DNA of 46,492 bases from an uncultured Croceitalea sp. (GCA_937926215.1 CALEYA010000046.1:1-46492); one strand, 5' to 3'. Shown: positions 9,222-18,890, numbered from the stretch's first letter. The notes: generated by a model from the letters alone, not told the origin. Numbers and translations are program-made.

Positions 9222-10556
9222 ATGCAGCGACTGGTCATTCTTGGTGGCGGCGAAAGTGGCGTGGGAACGGCCATTTTAGGGAAACAAAAAGGGTATGATG
9301 TTTTTGTTTCCGATAAAGGAAAGATTAAAGAAGACTATAAAAAAGTTCTTGAACATATTGAGATTGATTGGGAAGAAAACCAACATACGGAGGCAAAGAT
9401 CTTAAATGCCGATGTCGTTATGAAAAGCCCTGGGATACCGGATACGGTGCCTTTGGTAAAACAATTGCTGGCTGATGGAATTCCAATACTATCGGAGATT
9501 GAGTTTGCATCACGCTATACGGATGCTACACTGATTGGTATTACGGGAAGCAATGGAAAAACGACAACGACCATGCTTACACATCATTTGGTAAAAGACG
9601 ATTTGCCAAATACCGGCATGGCGGGCAATATTGGCGATAGTTACGCTAAGATGGTGGCAGAAAAGGCATACGACCATTACGTGTTGGAGATTAGCAGTTT
9701 TCAGTTGGATGGTGTGGTCAATTTTAAACCAAAGGTGGCTGTAATAACAAACATCACACCAGACCATTTAGATCGTTACGAATACCGATTTGAAAACTAT
9801 ATCGCCTCCAAATTCAGGATTGCTATGAATCAAGATAGCAGTGATTACTTGATATACGATGCCGATGATGAAGTGATCGTAAACTGGTTAGAGGAACATC
9901 CCGTTCAATCCAAATTAGTACCGTTCTCGCTACGGAACAAGCAAGAATATGGTGCATGGTTAGATAATGAGACAATTAGAATACAATTAGAACATAAAAC
10001 TTTGAAAATGAGTACAGATTTTTTAACCCTAGAAGGCCAACATAATGTAAAGAATGCCATGGCTGCTAGCTTGGCTTCGCACTTGGTCAATGTAAGAAAG
10101 GAGACCATTCTTCAAAGTATCCAATCCTTTCAAGGTGTTCCGCACCGACTGGAAAAGGTTTTGAAAATAAACCACGTCCAATACATCAACGATTCCAAAG
10201 CTACCAATATCAATGCGGCCTATTATGCATTGGAGGGTATCAAAAAACCAATTGTTTGGATCGTAGGTGGCGTGGATAAAGGTAACGACTACCCAGAACT
10301 CATGCCTTTGGTGCGTGAAAAAGTAAAAGCGATTATTTGCTTGGGGGTGGACAATACCAAATTGATGGAAACCTTTGGGAACGTAGTGGATATTATGGAA
10401 CAAACGATGTCCATGGACGAAGCGGTAAAAATGGCCTATAAAATGGCAACACGGGGTGATACGGTTTTGCTTTCGCCCGCCTGTGCCAGTTTTGATCTGT
10501 TCGATAACTATGAAGATCGTGGAAATCAATTTAAAAAAGCAATCCAAAAATTATAA
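9222..10556 (+). CDS. murD: UDP-N-acetylmuramoylalanine--D-glutamate ligase MurD
   Basis: Adds D-glutamate to UDP-MurNAc-L-Ala. The N-terminal Rossmann-like motif LGGGESGVGTA binds UDP; KSPGIP and SEIEFA follow; the ATP P-loop is GITGSNGKTTT near residue 108; ISSFQLD and NITPDHLDRY are the central-domain motifs, and INDSKATN, GGVDKG and LSPACASFDLFDNYEDRG complete the Mur ligase set. 444 aa is normal. It sits between mraY (1-bp gap) and ftsW (3-bp gap), consistent with one transcript. Confidence 0.97.
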   Translation: MQRLVILGGGESGVGTAILGKQKGYDVFVSDKGKIKEDYKKVLEHIEIDWEENQHTEAKILNADVVMKSPGIPDTVPLVKQLLADGIPILSEIEFASRYTDATLIGITGSNGKTTTTMLTHHLVKDDLPNTGMAGNIGDSYAKMVAEKAYDHYVLEISSFQLDGVVNFKPKVAVITNITPDHLDRYEYRFENYIASKFRIAMNQDSSDYLIYDADDEVIVNWLEEHPVQSKLVPFSLRNKQEYGAWLDNETIRIQLEHKTLKMSTDFLTLEGQHNVKNAMAASLASHLVNVRKETILQSIQSFQGVPHRLEKVLKINHVQYINDSKATNINAAYYALEGIKKPIVWIVGGVDKGNDYPELMPLVREKVKAIICLGVDNTKLMETFGNVVDIMEQTMSMDEAVKMAYKMATRGDTVLLSPACASFDLFDNYEDRGNQFKKAIQKL

Positions 10557-10559
10557 GAA

Positions 10560-11762
10560 GTGCTGGCACTGTTAAAAAACTTAAAGGGAGATCGGGCTAT
10601 ATGGGGCATTGTGGCCTTACTGGCCTTGTTTTCATTTTTACCGGTGTATAGCGCGAGTACCAATTTGGTCTATGTAAAGGATACGGGTACGGCAGTAGGA
10701 CATTTGGTAAAACACGGTGTGCTGTTGTTTTTGGGTTTTATGATCATTTTTGCGGTGCATAGGGTGCCAACGCACTACTTTAAAGGACTTTCCCTTATTG
10801 CATTGCCCATCGTCCTAATTTTATTGGGCTATACCCTTACCGTGGAGACCAATATTGGGGGTGTTAGTGCCAACAGATGGATCAAGATTCCGTTTGTGGG
10901 CATCCCATTCCAGACATCGACCTTGGCGTCCGTGGTTTTAATGATTTGGATTGCCCGTTATTTAAGTAAGATACGGGATACCAAGATAACCTTTCAAGAA
11001 AGTCTTTTGCCTTTATGGCTCCCCGTGGCTTTGGTGGTGGGATTGATTTTGCCTGCCAACTTTTCTACAGCGGCCATTGTTGGACTTTTGGTGATGATTT
11101 TGTGTTTTCTGGGCGGATACCCCTTAAGGTATTTATTGGCAATTACCGGAACCGGTTTGGTACTGGCCGGAATGTTTCTCTTTGTGCTATTTAAGACTCC
11201 AGAAGTCCTGCCGGATCGTGCGGGGACTTGGAAAAGCAGGATCGACACCTTTTTGCATCCTGAAGAAGCGAGCGCAGATGCCATGCGACAGGCAAATTAT
11301 GCCAAAATGGCCATTGCGGAAGGCGGACTGTTTGGAAAGGGTGCGGGAAAAAGTGTGATCAAGAACAGCCTCTCCCAAAGTGAATCGGATTTCATTTTCG
11401 CCATTATTATAGAAGAGTACGGACTGGTCGGAGGCATAGGACTCCTATTTTTTTACATGCTGTTGCTGTTTAGGATCGTCGTAGTGGCAAACTCTGCCAA
11501 AACGGTTTTTGCAAAGCTTTTGGTCATTGGGGTGGGATTGCCCATCGTTTTTCAGGCCTTTATCAATATGGGCGTGGTGGTGCAGTTGTTTCCAACCACG
11601 GGTCAGCCCCTTCCTTTGATAAGTATGGGCGGGACGGCAATTTGGATGACCTGTTTGGCCATTGGTATCGTATTGAGTGCAAGTGATAAAAAACAAGAAG
11701 CGCCGGATGCGCTTAACATAGATGAGAATAACCCTTTAGAAGTATTGAGTGGACAATTATAG
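10560..11762 (+). CDS. ftsW: Lipid II polymerase FtsW (SEDS family)
   Basis: Polytopic SEDS-family glycosyltransferase that works with FtsI at the septum. About ten hydrophobic segments; typical motifs include SASTNL near the start, GVSANRWI, the periplasmic loop containing DSFLHPEEA-like [33 protein letters not shown] and [13 protein letters not shown]. Start is GTG at 10560, three bases after murD; no better ATG exists upstream. The 3' end overlaps murG by 14 bp. RodA is the paralogue, but the position between murD and murG identifies FtsW. Confidence 0.95.
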   Translation: MLALLKNLKGDRAIWGIVALLALFSFLPVYSASTNLVYVKDTGTAVGHLVKHGVLLFLGFMIIFAVHRVPTHYFKGLSLIALPIVLILLGYTLTVETNIGGVSANRWIKIPFVGIPFQTSTLASVVLMIWIARYLSKIRDTKITFQESLLPLWLPVALVVGLILPANFSTAAIVGLLVMILCFLGGYPLRYLLAITGTGLVLAGMFLFVLFKTPEVLPDRAGTWKSRIDTFLHPEEASADAMRQANYAKMAIAEGGLFGKGAGKSVIKNSLSQSESDFIFAIIIEEYGLVGGIGLLFFYMLLLFRIVVVANSAKTVFAKLLVIGVGLPIVFQAFINMGVVVQLFPTTGQPLPLISMGGTAIWMTCLAIGIVLSASDKKQEAPDALNIDENNPLEVLSGQL

Positions 11763-12861
11763 GTTTATACTTTCTGGAGGGGGAACGGGCGGACATATTT
11801 ATCCCGCCATTGCCATCGCAAACGAATTAAAGCGTAGGTTTCAAAATGCCGAGTTTTTGTTCGTGGGGGCGAAGGATAAAATGGAAATGGAAAAAGTGCC
11901 ACAGGCAGGATATCAAATTGAGGGCCTTTGGATAAGTGGATTACAACGGAAGCTTACGGTAAAGAACCTGATGTTTCCCATAAAATTGATAAGTAGTTTG
12001 TTAAAGGCACGTAACATAACAAAACGGTTCGATCCCCATGTCGCCATCGGCACGGGCGGATTCGCTAGTGGCCCGTTGTTGCGGACCGCAGCGGTTAAAG
12101 GTGTGCCTTGCGTACTGCAAGAACAAAATTCCTTTGCAGGGATAACCAATAAACTGTTGGCGGGAAAAGCGGAAAAAATATGTGTCGCCTATGACAATAT
12201 GGAACGTTTTTTTCCAAAGCAAAAAATAGTCAAGACCGGCAATCCGGTCCGGGCAGATTTGGTACACATCAAAACAACCAAAAAAGAAGCTTTGGAAGCC
12301 TATGGTTTTTCAAATAGGGCACCGGTGTTATTGGTTTTAGGAGGTAGTTTGGGGGCTAGGCGCATCAACCAACTTATTGAAAAAGAGCTGCCCTATTTTG
12401 AGGAATTGGGGATTCAGGTACTCTGGCAATGCGGCAAGTTGTATTATCAAGAATATAAAAAGCACCAATCAGAAAAAGTTAAGGTGCACGCGTTCTTAAA
12501 TACCATGGATGCCGCCTATACAGCGGCGGACATGATTATTTCAAGAGCGGGCGCAGGTTCGGTCTCGGAATTGTGTTTGGTAGGCAAGCCGACCATTTTT
12601 ATTCCATCGCCAAACGTTGCGGAAGACCACCAGACCAAAAATGCCGAAGCCTTAACAAACAAAGAAGCAGCCCTTATGCTCAAGGAAAAGAACTTGGATG
12701 CCGATTTTGAAAGCATGTTCGAGGCAATGTACAAGGATAAGAGTAGACAGGACAAACTTTCGGAAAACATCAAGAAACTGGCACTCCCACGAGCCACGGA
12801 ACATATAGTAGATGAAATAGAGAAGTTGTTAAAAATGATAAAACCTCAAATTAAAAACTAG
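11749..12861 (+). CDS. murG: UDP-GlcNAc:lipid I GlcNAc-transferase MurG
   Basis: Peripheral membrane GT-B glycosyltransferase converting lipid I to lipid II. It has the N-terminal glycine loop [23 protein letters not shown] with [32 protein letters not shown] and the UDP-GlcNAc site [12 protein letters not shown] followed by [16 protein letters not shown]. 370 aa is normal. Start is GTG within the last codons of ftsW, which suggests translational coupling. Confidence 0.97.
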   Translation: MDNYRFILSGGGTGGHIYPAIAIANELKRRFQNAEFLFVGAKDKMEMEKVPQAGYQIEGLWISGLQRKLTVKNLMFPIKLISSLLKARNITKRFDPHVAIGTGGFASGPLLRTAAVKGVPCVLQEQNSFAGITNKLLAGKAEKICVAYDNMERFFPKQKIVKTGNPVRADLVHIKTTKKEALEAYGFSNRAPVLLVLGGSLGARRINQLIEKELPYFEELGIQVLWQCGKLYYQEYKKHQSEKVKVHAFLNTMDAAYTAADMIISRAGAGSVSELCLVGKPTIFIPSPNVAEDHQTKNAEALTNKEAALMLKEKNLDADFESMFEAMYKDKSRQDKLSENIKKLALPRATEHIVDEIEKLLKMIKPQIKN

Positions 12862-12869
12862 AACCTAAA

Positions 12870-14222
12870 GTGAAACTGAATACCATACATAACGTTTATT
12901 TTGTTGGCATTGGAGGCATAGGTATGTCAGCCATTGCCAGGTATTTTCAGTTTGTGGGCAAGCAGGTAGCGGGATATGACCGCACCAAAACCCCAATAAC
13001 TACAGATTTGGAAAGCTTGGGTATTCAAATACATTATGAAGATAATGTAGACTTGATTCCCGTATCCTTTCAAGATAAAGCAAACACTTTGGTAGTCTAT
13101 ACTCCTGCGGTTTCAGATTTGCATACGGAGCTTTGCTATTTTAAAAACAATGGTTTTGAAGTTCAAAAACGCTCCCAAGTTTTAGGGATAATCACAAAAG
13201 ATACCTTTTGTTTGGCGGTTGCCGGCACCCATGGTAAAACAACCACTTCCAGTATTTTGGCGCATTTGCTCAAGGAAACAGGCACCCCCTTGATTGCTTT
13301 CTTGGGTGGTATCTCAGAAGATTTTAATAGCAATTTTTTATTGGAGGGTACTGATTATGCGGTTGTTGAAGCAGATGAGTACGATAGGTCTTTTTTACAA
13401 CTAACGCCCAATGTGGCTTGTATAACCTCTATGGATGCCGACCATTTGGATATCTATGGGACGGATACGGAACTTAAGAAGTCGTTTAAAGCATTTGCTG
13501 GCCAAATAAAGTCTGGTGGAACATTGGTCGTTCGCAATGGACTTCCTATTGATGGGATCTCCTACGGGATCGAGGATGCTTCGGACTATTGTATAAAAAA
13601 TTTGAGAATTGAGAACGGCACTTATGTGTTCGATATTCGAACGCCCAAAACGATGCTTACCCAAATACGGTTCAACAAACCCGGGCAACATAATTTGCTC
13701 AATGGCCTAGCGGCTTTTGCCATGGCGGAACAGGTAGTGAAAGAGCCGGAAGGTTTAATACGGGCGTTGGAAACCTTTAAAGGGGTAAAACGTCGGTTTT
13801 CATATCAAGTTAAAACGGAAGACTTCATTTTTATTGATGATTATGCACATCATCCAACGGAAATAGATGCGGTATATCAAGCAGTAAACGAAATGCATCC
13901 TGGTAAAAAGGTAACCGTAGTTTTTCAGCCCCATCTGTTTTCCAGGACCAAGGATTTTGGCGAAGCTTTTGCTAAAAGTCTTTCCAAGTTTGATGAGATA
14001 TTGCTGCTGGATATTTATCCAGCTAGGGAAAAGCCCATTGCAGGTATAACGGCAAGGTGGTTGTTGGATATGATGGATAACCCGAATAAAAGATTGGTGG
14101 AAAAAGCGGACTTGTTGAAGGAAGTGACAAAAAGCGAACCAGAGGTTTTGATTACCCTGGGAGCAGGGGATATTGGTCTGGAAGTCGAAAAAATTAAAAG
14201 GGAATTGGAACATGCAAATTAA
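12870..14222 (+). CDS. murC: UDP-N-acetylmuramate--L-alanine ligase MurC
   Basis: First Mur ligase, adding L-Ala to UDP-MurNAc. Motifs: the N-terminal GIGGIGMSAIA, the P-loop AGTHGKTTTSS near residue 117, EADEYDRSF, SMDADHLDIYG, FNKPGQHNLLNGLAA, DDYAHHPTEI and QPHLFSRTKDF. 450 aa is normal. The start is GTG (12870). The stop overlaps the ftsQ start by 11 bp. The cluster has no murB, murF or ddl, which must lie elsewhere. Confidence 0.97.
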   Translation: MKLNTIHNVYFVGIGGIGMSAIARYFQFVGKQVAGYDRTKTPITTDLESLGIQIHYEDNVDLIPVSFQDKANTLVVYTPAVSDLHTELCYFKNNGFEVQKRSQVLGIITKDTFCLAVAGTHGKTTTSSILAHLLKETGTPLIAFLGGISEDFNSNFLLEGTDYAVVEADEYDRSFLQLTPNVACITSMDADHLDIYGTDTELKKSFKAFAGQIKSGGTLVVRNGLPIDGISYGIEDASDYCIKNLRIENGTYVFDIRTPKTMLTQIRFNKPGQHNLLNGLAAFAMAEQVVKEPEGLIRALETFKGVKRRFSYQVKTEDFIFIDDYAHHPTEIDAVYQAVNEMHPGKKVTVVFQPHLFSRTKDFGEAFAKSLSKFDEILLLDIYPAREKPIAGITARWLLDMMDNPNKRLVEKADLLKEVTKSEPEVLITLGAGDIGLEVEKIKRELEHAN

Positions 14223-14931
14223 TTGGAACTACATAAAAATTAGCGTCCTGATCGTTGTAGTCATTGGCCTTTACGGTTTCGCCGATTACAGGAGCAAGGG
14301 CCGGGAAATACAGGAAATACAGATTAAGTTTTTGGGAGACAACAACTTGTATTTGACAGAGGATGCGGTTAATAAATTGTTAATACAAAATTACGGACCG
14401 GTAAAAAATAGGGCAAAAGAACAAGTAGTTTTGAACTCCATAGAAGAGGTCATAAAGGCTAACCCTATGGTAAAAAGTGCCCAAGTTTATTGCTCCATTA
14501 AGGGGGGAGTTATTTCAGAAATCGTTCAACGAAAACCTATAGGAAGGGTTGAAGGCATCTCCAAATTTTATTTGGATGATACGGGAAAACGCATGCCGAT
14601 GTCGCGATACCATTCGGCTAGAGTTCCCATTATCACGGGTAAGATTACGGGGAAAAGCCTAGAGGATGCGTATGTTATTTTGGATTTCATCAATAAGGAT
14701 GATTTTTTACGAAAGAACGTAATAGGCATCCATGTGGAAGAAGAAGGAAAGTACCAATTAAGGTTCAGGGTTGAAAATTTTGTAGTGAATTTGGGTGGCG
14801 TGCAAAACTTGGACGAGAAGTTTAAAAATTTCATGGCCTTTTACGTAAAGGCGACCAAGGACAATACTTTAGAGGAGTATGGTATAGTAAGTTTAGAATT
14901 TAATAACCAAGTGGTTTGCACCAAAATATAA
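14212..14931 (+). CDS. ftsQ: Cell division protein FtsQ
   Basis: Bitopic divisome protein that links FtsL/FtsB with other division proteins. The ORF track extends to 14173, inside murC, but the ATG at 14212 gives MQINWNYIKISVLIVVVIGLYGF, a short cytoplasmic tail plus one membrane segment, the normal FtsQ start. The periplasmic part begins with a POTRA-like region (EIQIKFLGDNNLYLTEDAV) and the FtsQ domain (VKSAQVYCSIKGGVISEIVQRKPIGRV). 239 aa. FtsQ is weakly conserved; position between murC and ftsA supports the call. Confidence 0.93.
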   Translation: MQINWNYIKISVLIVVVIGLYGFADYRSKGREIQEIQIKFLGDNNLYLTEDAVNKLLIQNYGPVKNRAKEQVVLNSIEEVIKANPMVKSAQVYCSIKGGVISEIVQRKPIGRVEGISKFYLDDTGKRMPMSRYHSARVPIITGKITGKSLEDAYVILDFINKDDFLRKNVIGIHVEEEGKYQLRFRVENFVVNLGGVQNLDEKFKNFMAFYVKATKDNTLEEYGIVSLEFNNQVVCTKI

Positions 14932-14935
14932 AGGT

Positions 14936-16276
14936 ATGGAACAAGGTAATTATTCAGTTGGATTAGATATTGGGACCACAAAGATCGTGGCCATAATAGG
15001 GAAGGAAAACGAATACGGCAAAATTGAGATCTTAGGGACCGGAAAGTCCAAGAGTCTTGGGGTACACCGTGGTGTGGTCAATAATATTACACAGACCATT
15101 TCTTCCATTCAGCAGGCGGTGGAGCAAGCGGAGATTGATGCTGGCCTTAAAATAGGACCGGTAGTAGTAGGTATCGCGGGACAACACATACGAAGTCTAC
15201 AGCATAGCGACTACATTACCAGACCGGATGCGGAAGAGGTTATCAATGATGCCGATTTGGATAAGCTTTGTAACCAAGTATATAAGTTGGTGATGCTTCC
15301 CGGCGAGGAAATTATCCATGTGCTCCCACAAGAATATAAAGTAGATGGTCAGTCTGAAATAAAGCAGCCTATTGGAATGTACGGTGGTCGTTTAGAAGCC
15401 AATTTCCATGTAGTGGTGGGGCAAGTGACTTCCATCAAGAATATTGGCAGATGCATCAAGAGTGCCGGATTGGACTTAGGTAATATTACTCTGGAACCTT
15501 TAGCATCGGCAGAAGCCGTTTTAAGTCAAGAAGAAAAAGAAGCCGGGGTAGCCCTAATCGATATCGGTGGTGGTACCACGGACTTGGCCATTTTTAAGGA
15601 CGGCATCATTCGCCATACCTCCGTGATTCCATTTGGGGGTAACGTCATCACGGAAGACATCAAAGAAGGTTGCTCCATCATAGAAAAGCAAGCGGAATTA
15701 TTGAAGATTAAATTTGGTTCCGCATGGCCGGGTGAAAACAAGGACAATGAGATTGTTTCCATCCCTGGACTAAGGGGACGGGAACCCAAAGAAATCACGC
15801 TAAAAAACCTTTCTAAAATTATCCATGCAAGGGTAGTGGAAATCGTAGAGCAGGTCTATGTTGAAATCAAGAACTACGGACATGATGAGCAGAAAAAGAA
15901 ACTCATTGCAGGTATCGTACTTACAGGTGGCGGTAGTCAACTGAAGCACTTAAAGCAATTAGTAGAGTACATTACAGGGATGGATACCCGCATAGGATAT
16001 CCCAACGAACATCTTGCCGGGGATTCCGATGAGCAGATCGCAAGTCCTTTGTACGCCACGGCCGTTGGTTTGTTGATGAACGCTTTGGAGACCGATGCCA
16101 AGCAACCGGAAATGGAATTGAAAACAGTACCCCAGGAAGGGAAGGAAGAAAAAGCACTGGTTGAAGAAACCGCGGGAATGGCAGGCGCTACTGCGGGAAC
16201 GGCAGGGAAAGAACGTAAATCCATTTTTGATAAATGGTCGGAAAAACTAAAGGATTTTTTGGATAACGCAGAATAA
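14936..16276 (+). CDS. ftsA: Cell division protein FtsA
   Basis: Actin-like ATPase that tethers FtsZ filaments to the membrane. Actin-fold motifs: phosphate-1 VGLDIGTTKIVAIIG, phosphate-2 LIDIGGGTTDLAIF near residues 204-217, and adenosine motif GIVLTGGGSQL near 325. The C-terminus ends in a charged, amphipathic segment (SIFDKWSEKLKDFLDNAE) matching the membrane-targeting helix. Before it is an Ala/Gly/Thr-rich low-complexity linker (AGMAGATAGTAGK). 446 aa. It is 4 bp after ftsQ and 25 bp before ftsZ. Confidence 0.96.
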   Translation: MEQGNYSVGLDIGTTKIVAIIGKENEYGKIEILGTGKSKSLGVHRGVVNNITQTISSIQQAVEQAEIDAGLKIGPVVVGIAGQHIRSLQHSDYITRPDAEEVINDADLDKLCNQVYKLVMLPGEEIIHVLPQEYKVDGQSEIKQPIGMYGGRLEANFHVVVGQVTSIKNIGRCIKSAGLDLGNITLEPLASAEAVLSQEEKEAGVALIDIGGGTTDLAIFKDGIIRHTSVIPFGGNVITEDIKEGCSIIEKQAELLKIKFGSAWPGENKDNEIVSIPGLRGREPKEITLKNLSKIIHARVVEIVEQVYVEIKNYGHDEQKKKLIAGIVLTGGGSQLKHLKQLVEYITGMDTRIGYPNEHLAGDSDEQIASPLYATAVGLLMNALETDAKQPEMELKTVPQEGKEEKALVEETAGMAGATAGTAGKERKSIFDKWSEKLKDFLDNAE

Positions 16277-16301
16277 AACACACCCACATAAATATAGCAC
16301 C

Positions 16302-18272
16302 ATGAGTAAGAACGCAGAATTTGACAACATTTCTTTTGATTTGCCAAAGAATAAGAGCAACGTTATAAAGGTTATTGGCGTTGGAGGAGGTGGTAGTAAT
16401 GCCATTAACCACATGTTCCAATCCGGTATCAACGGCGTAGATTTTGTTATCTGTAACACGGATTCCCAAGCATTGGAGAATAGTTCAATTCCTAATAAGA
16501 TACAATTGGGGGTTTCATTGACCGAAGGTTTGGGTGCGGGTGCGGACCCAGCTGTTGGTGAACAGGCGGCCATGGAAAGTATGGAGGAGATAAAGGGGAT
16601 GTTGGAGCATACCACAAAAATGGTATTCATTACTGCTGGTATGGGTGGCGGAACGGGTACTGGTGCTGCCCCAATTATTGCCCAAGTAGCAAAAGAGCTT
16701 GGCGTTTTGACCGTGGGTATCGTTACGACGCCTTTTCAATTTGAAGGCGGGCCAAGATGCAAACAGGCGCAAGCGGGTATAGAAAAACTGCGTGGCAATG
16801 TAGATTCCCTTATTGTTATCAACAACAATAAGTTGCGGGATATTTATGGGAACTTAGGCTACAAAGCAGGCTTTTCAAAAGCGGATGAAGTATTGGCAAC
16901 CGCAGCTAAGGGAATTGCGGAAGTCATTACCCACCATTACACCCAAAATATTGATTTACGGGATGCAAAAACGGTATTGTCCGATAGTGGGACTGCAATC
17001 ATGGGCTCATCCATTTCCTCTGGATCTGGTCGCGCCAATGAGGCAATAACGAAAGCCTTGGATTCCCCTTTACTTAATGACAATAAGATTACAGGTGCCA
17101 AAAACGTATTGTTGCTGATTGTTTCCGGTAGCCAAGAGATTACTATTGATGAGATTGGTGAAATCAACGACTTTATCCAATTGGAAGCAGGTCATAGCGC
17201 AAACATCATTATGGGTATCGGGGAAGATGAAAGCTTGGGCGACTCCATTGCCGTAACGGTAATTGCGACTGGTTTCAATAGTGACCAGCAAGACGAAATC
17301 ACGAATACCGAGACAAAAAAAATCATCCATACCCTTGAAGACGAGCAGAAAGCGGTACAACATTTAGGTGGTGAAAAGGAAGTGGTAACACCAACCTTTG
17401 AAAAACCGTTGGAAGAACCCGTTATCAAGCATCAATTGGAAGAAGTGGTCGAGGTAGAGCAACCAGAAATTAGCTTGCCGGAAACGGACCTTATCCAAAC
17501 CACCAACTACATTAGGAATTTTAATGTGTTCTATGAAGAGGTGATTCCGGAGGTTGTCGAAGAAAAAATCACGACCTATAATGAGGATGAGTTTATCATT
17601 ATAGAGTCCAAGGATGTATTGAACGATATTGAAGTGGTAGATGCAGAAGTTGTTGCTCCCAGAACCGTGGAGGAAGATCAGTTCGCATTGTCCTTTGATA
17701 TGCCGTTGAACCCACCAAAAGAGGAAGAACCCGCGCAGAATACCGTTGTGTTCGATTTAACCGATAGCGCAAAGGATATTGAAGTTAAGGAGTACGTGGA
17801 GGTAAGTCCGGTATTGGAATATCAAAAAGAAGGGGAAACCCGCTATGATTTAGAGGAGTACATGGAGCTTGAAAACAAGCTTACCGGTGCGCGCTCGGTT
17901 GCGGAAACCCACGAGCCTAAACTGATGGATGACGAATTGGTCTTTGAAAAAAGGACTATTGCTCCAGAGGCACGTGCCGAAGGCGAAGGTTCTGGAGATG
18001 CCAAGGACCCTTTTAATAGCTCTTTGAACGAAATTCTTAAGGATCGTGCCGACGAAAGAAAGAAGAGCCTTAAAAATTTCAATTATAAATTCCAGAACAG
18101 CCGTAAGAGCATTGACGAAATAGAAAAACAGCCCGCTTACAAGCGTCAAAATATTGAATTGGACGAAGGGCCAAAAGAGCAAAAAGTTTCTAGAATGAGT
18201 TTGGGAGAGGACAGTAATGATGAAGTACAACTGCGTTCAAACAACTCGTTCTTGCATGATAATGTTGATTAG
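16302..18272 (+). CDS. ftsZ: Tubulin-like division GTPase FtsZ with very long C-terminal linker
   Basis: Forms the Z ring. The GTPase core (residues about 15-330) has GVGGGGSNA, the tubulin signature GMGGGTGTGAAP, and the T7 catalytic loop within NIDLRDAKTVLSDSGTAIMG. At 656 aa it is far longer than E. coli FtsZ (383). Residues about 345-635 are an acidic, E/V/P-rich, probably disordered linker that turns basic near the end (KSLKNFNYKFQNSRKS). The terminal peptide LRSNNSFLHDNVD is the likely interaction tail. Long linkers are known in Bacteroidota FtsZ. A strong terminator follows, ending the cluster. Confidence 0.97.
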   Translation: MSKNAEFDNISFDLPKNKSNVIKVIGVGGGGSNAINHMFQSGINGVDFVICNTDSQALENSSIPNKIQLGVSLTEGLGAGADPAVGEQAAMESMEEIKGMLEHTTKMVFITAGMGGGTGTGAAPIIAQVAKELGVLTVGIVTTPFQFEGGPRCKQAQAGIEKLRGNVDSLIVINNNKLRDIYGNLGYKAGFSKADEVLATAAKGIAEVITHHYTQNIDLRDAKTVLSDSGTAIMGSSISSGSGRANEAITKALDSPLLNDNKITGAKNVLLLIVSGSQEITIDEIGEINDFIQLEAGHSANIIMGIGEDESLGDSIAVTVIATGFNSDQQDEITNTETKKIIHTLEDEQKAVQHLGGEKEVVTPTFEKPLEEPVIKHQLEEVVEVEQPEISLPETDLIQTTNYIRNFNVFYEEVIPEVVEEKITTYNEDEFIIIESKDVLNDIEVVDAEVVAPRTVEEDQFALSFDMPLNPPKEEEPAQNTVVFDLTDSAKDIEVKEYVEVSPVLEYQKEGETRYDLEEYMELENKLTGARSVAETHEPKLMDDELVFEKRTIAPEARAEGEGSGDAKDPFNSSLNEILKDRADERKKSLKNFNYKFQNSRKSIDEIEKQPAYKRQNIELDEGPKEQKVSRMSLGEDSNDEVQLRSNNSFLHDNVD

Positions 18273-18307
18273 TAGTGTGTTAATAGTTAGCGTTCGTTAA
18301 GAACGTC

Positions 18308-18348
18308 TAAACCCGAAAGTAAGCAGATTACTTTCGGGTTTATTTTTT
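18308..18348 (+). terminator. Rho-independent terminator of the dcw cluster
   Basis: A perfect 15-bp stem (TAAACCCGAAAGTAA paired with its complement), a 5-nt loop GCAGA and then TTTTTT. This is the strongest hairpin in the window and lies 35 bp after the ftsZ stop. Confidence 0.9.
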
Positions 18349-18355
18349 ATCTTCG
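18348..18355 (+). promoter_or_regulatory. Possible -10 element for yqeY
   Basis: TATCTTCG matches TAnnTTTG at seven of eight positions and overlaps the end of the terminator T-run, 19 bp before the yqeY ATG. No good -33 element is seen. Confidence 0.35.
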
Positions 18356-18374
18356 CAGTCCAAAAAAATAGGTT

Positions 18375-18827
18375 ATGGGTTTGCAAGAAAGCGTAATGAC
18401 AGAAATGAAAGCTGCTATGAAAGCTAAGGATACTGTGGCTTTGGAATCGTTGCGAGCTATAAAGTCAGCTATTTTATTGGCACAGACGGAAAAGGGCGGT
18501 GGCGATGGATTGTCTGAGGAAGAAGAAGTGAAATTGGTACAGAAACTAGTAAAGCAACGTAAAGATAGTGCTGCTATTTTTACGGAACAAGGCAGGGATG
18601 ACTTGGCAGGGCCGGAATTGGCACAAGTAGCTGTAATCGAAAAGTTTTTACCCGAGCAACTCACGGAAGAGGAAATTGAAAAAGTGGTGGTACAGACCAT
18701 TGACGCAACCGGAGCAACGGGAATGAAGGATATGGGTAAGGTAATGGGTATGGTCTCTAAGGAATTGGCAGGGCAAGCAGACGGAAAGACCATTTCCAGC
18801 ATAGTAAAGGCAAAATTAAGTTCATAA
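18375..18827 (+). CDS. yqeY: GatB/YqeY domain-containing protein
   Basis: 150 residues starting MGLQESVMTEMKAAMKAKD, the family N-terminus. The protein is all-helical and charged, with the family features LRAIKSAI, LSEEEEVKLVQKLVKQRKDSA, EKFLPEQLTEEEIEKVV and GKVMGMVSKELAGQADGK. YqeY resembles the tail domain of the GatB subunit of the tRNA-dependent amidotransferase and is presumed to bind tRNA; its cellular role is not established. It stands immediately before the tRNA-Arg locus with no terminator in between, so transcripts may read into it. Confidence 0.93.
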   Translation: MGLQESVMTEMKAAMKAKDTVALESLRAIKSAILLAQTEKGGGDGLSEEEEVKLVQKLVKQRKDSAAIFTEQGRDDLAGPELAQVAVIEKFLPEQLTEEEIEKVVVQTIDATGATGMKDMGKVMGMVSKELAGQADGKTISSIVKAKLSS

Positions 18828-18848
18828 ATAAATGGCCACGTAGCTCAG

Positions 18849-18882
18849 CTGAATACCTGCCTGCCGGCAGGCAGGGAGCACT
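18849..18882 (+). repeat. 34-bp direct repeat, left copy
   Basis: CTGAATA, the 20-bp palindrome and GAGCACT form a block repeated exactly at 19314-19347. With one mismatch it extends four bases further left (TCAG versus TCAA). The two copies bracket a 431-bp segment (18883-19313) containing the GIY-YIG gene and the intact tRNA. Confidence 0.92.
18856..18875. repeat. 20-bp perfect palindrome, copy 1, inside a tRNA D arm
   Basis: CCTGCCTGCCGGCAGGCAGG is its own reverse complement over all 20 bases. It is absent from the intact tRNA copy, where the flanks GAATA and GAGCACT are contiguous, so it is a clean insertion between tRNA positions 21 and 22. No target-site duplication is visible at its edges. 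Transcribed, it would extend the D arm as a hairpin. Confidence 0.95.
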
Positions 18883-18890
18883 TTAAAAGT

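Larger units (their letters stand above)
18834..18882 (+). pseudogene. 5' tRNA-Arg fragment interrupted by a palindrome (copy A)
   Basis: Positions 18834-18855 are identical to nucleotides 1-21 (including 20a) of the intact tRNA-Arg at 19135. The 20-bp palindrome (18856-18875) follows, then GAGCACT, identical to tRNA nucleotides 22-28. After nucleotide 28 the identity stops abruptly and unrelated A/T-rich sequence leads into the GIY-YIG gene. It lacks the anticodon loop and T arm and cannot be a functional tRNA. Together with fragment C (19314-19393) it would make one complete palindrome-interrupted tRNA. Confidence 0.9.

Noticed and set aside
10029-10547. 172-codon minus-strand ORF inside murD
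   Set aside because: Shadow of a conserved gene; histidine/phenylalanine-rich antisense translation with no family features.
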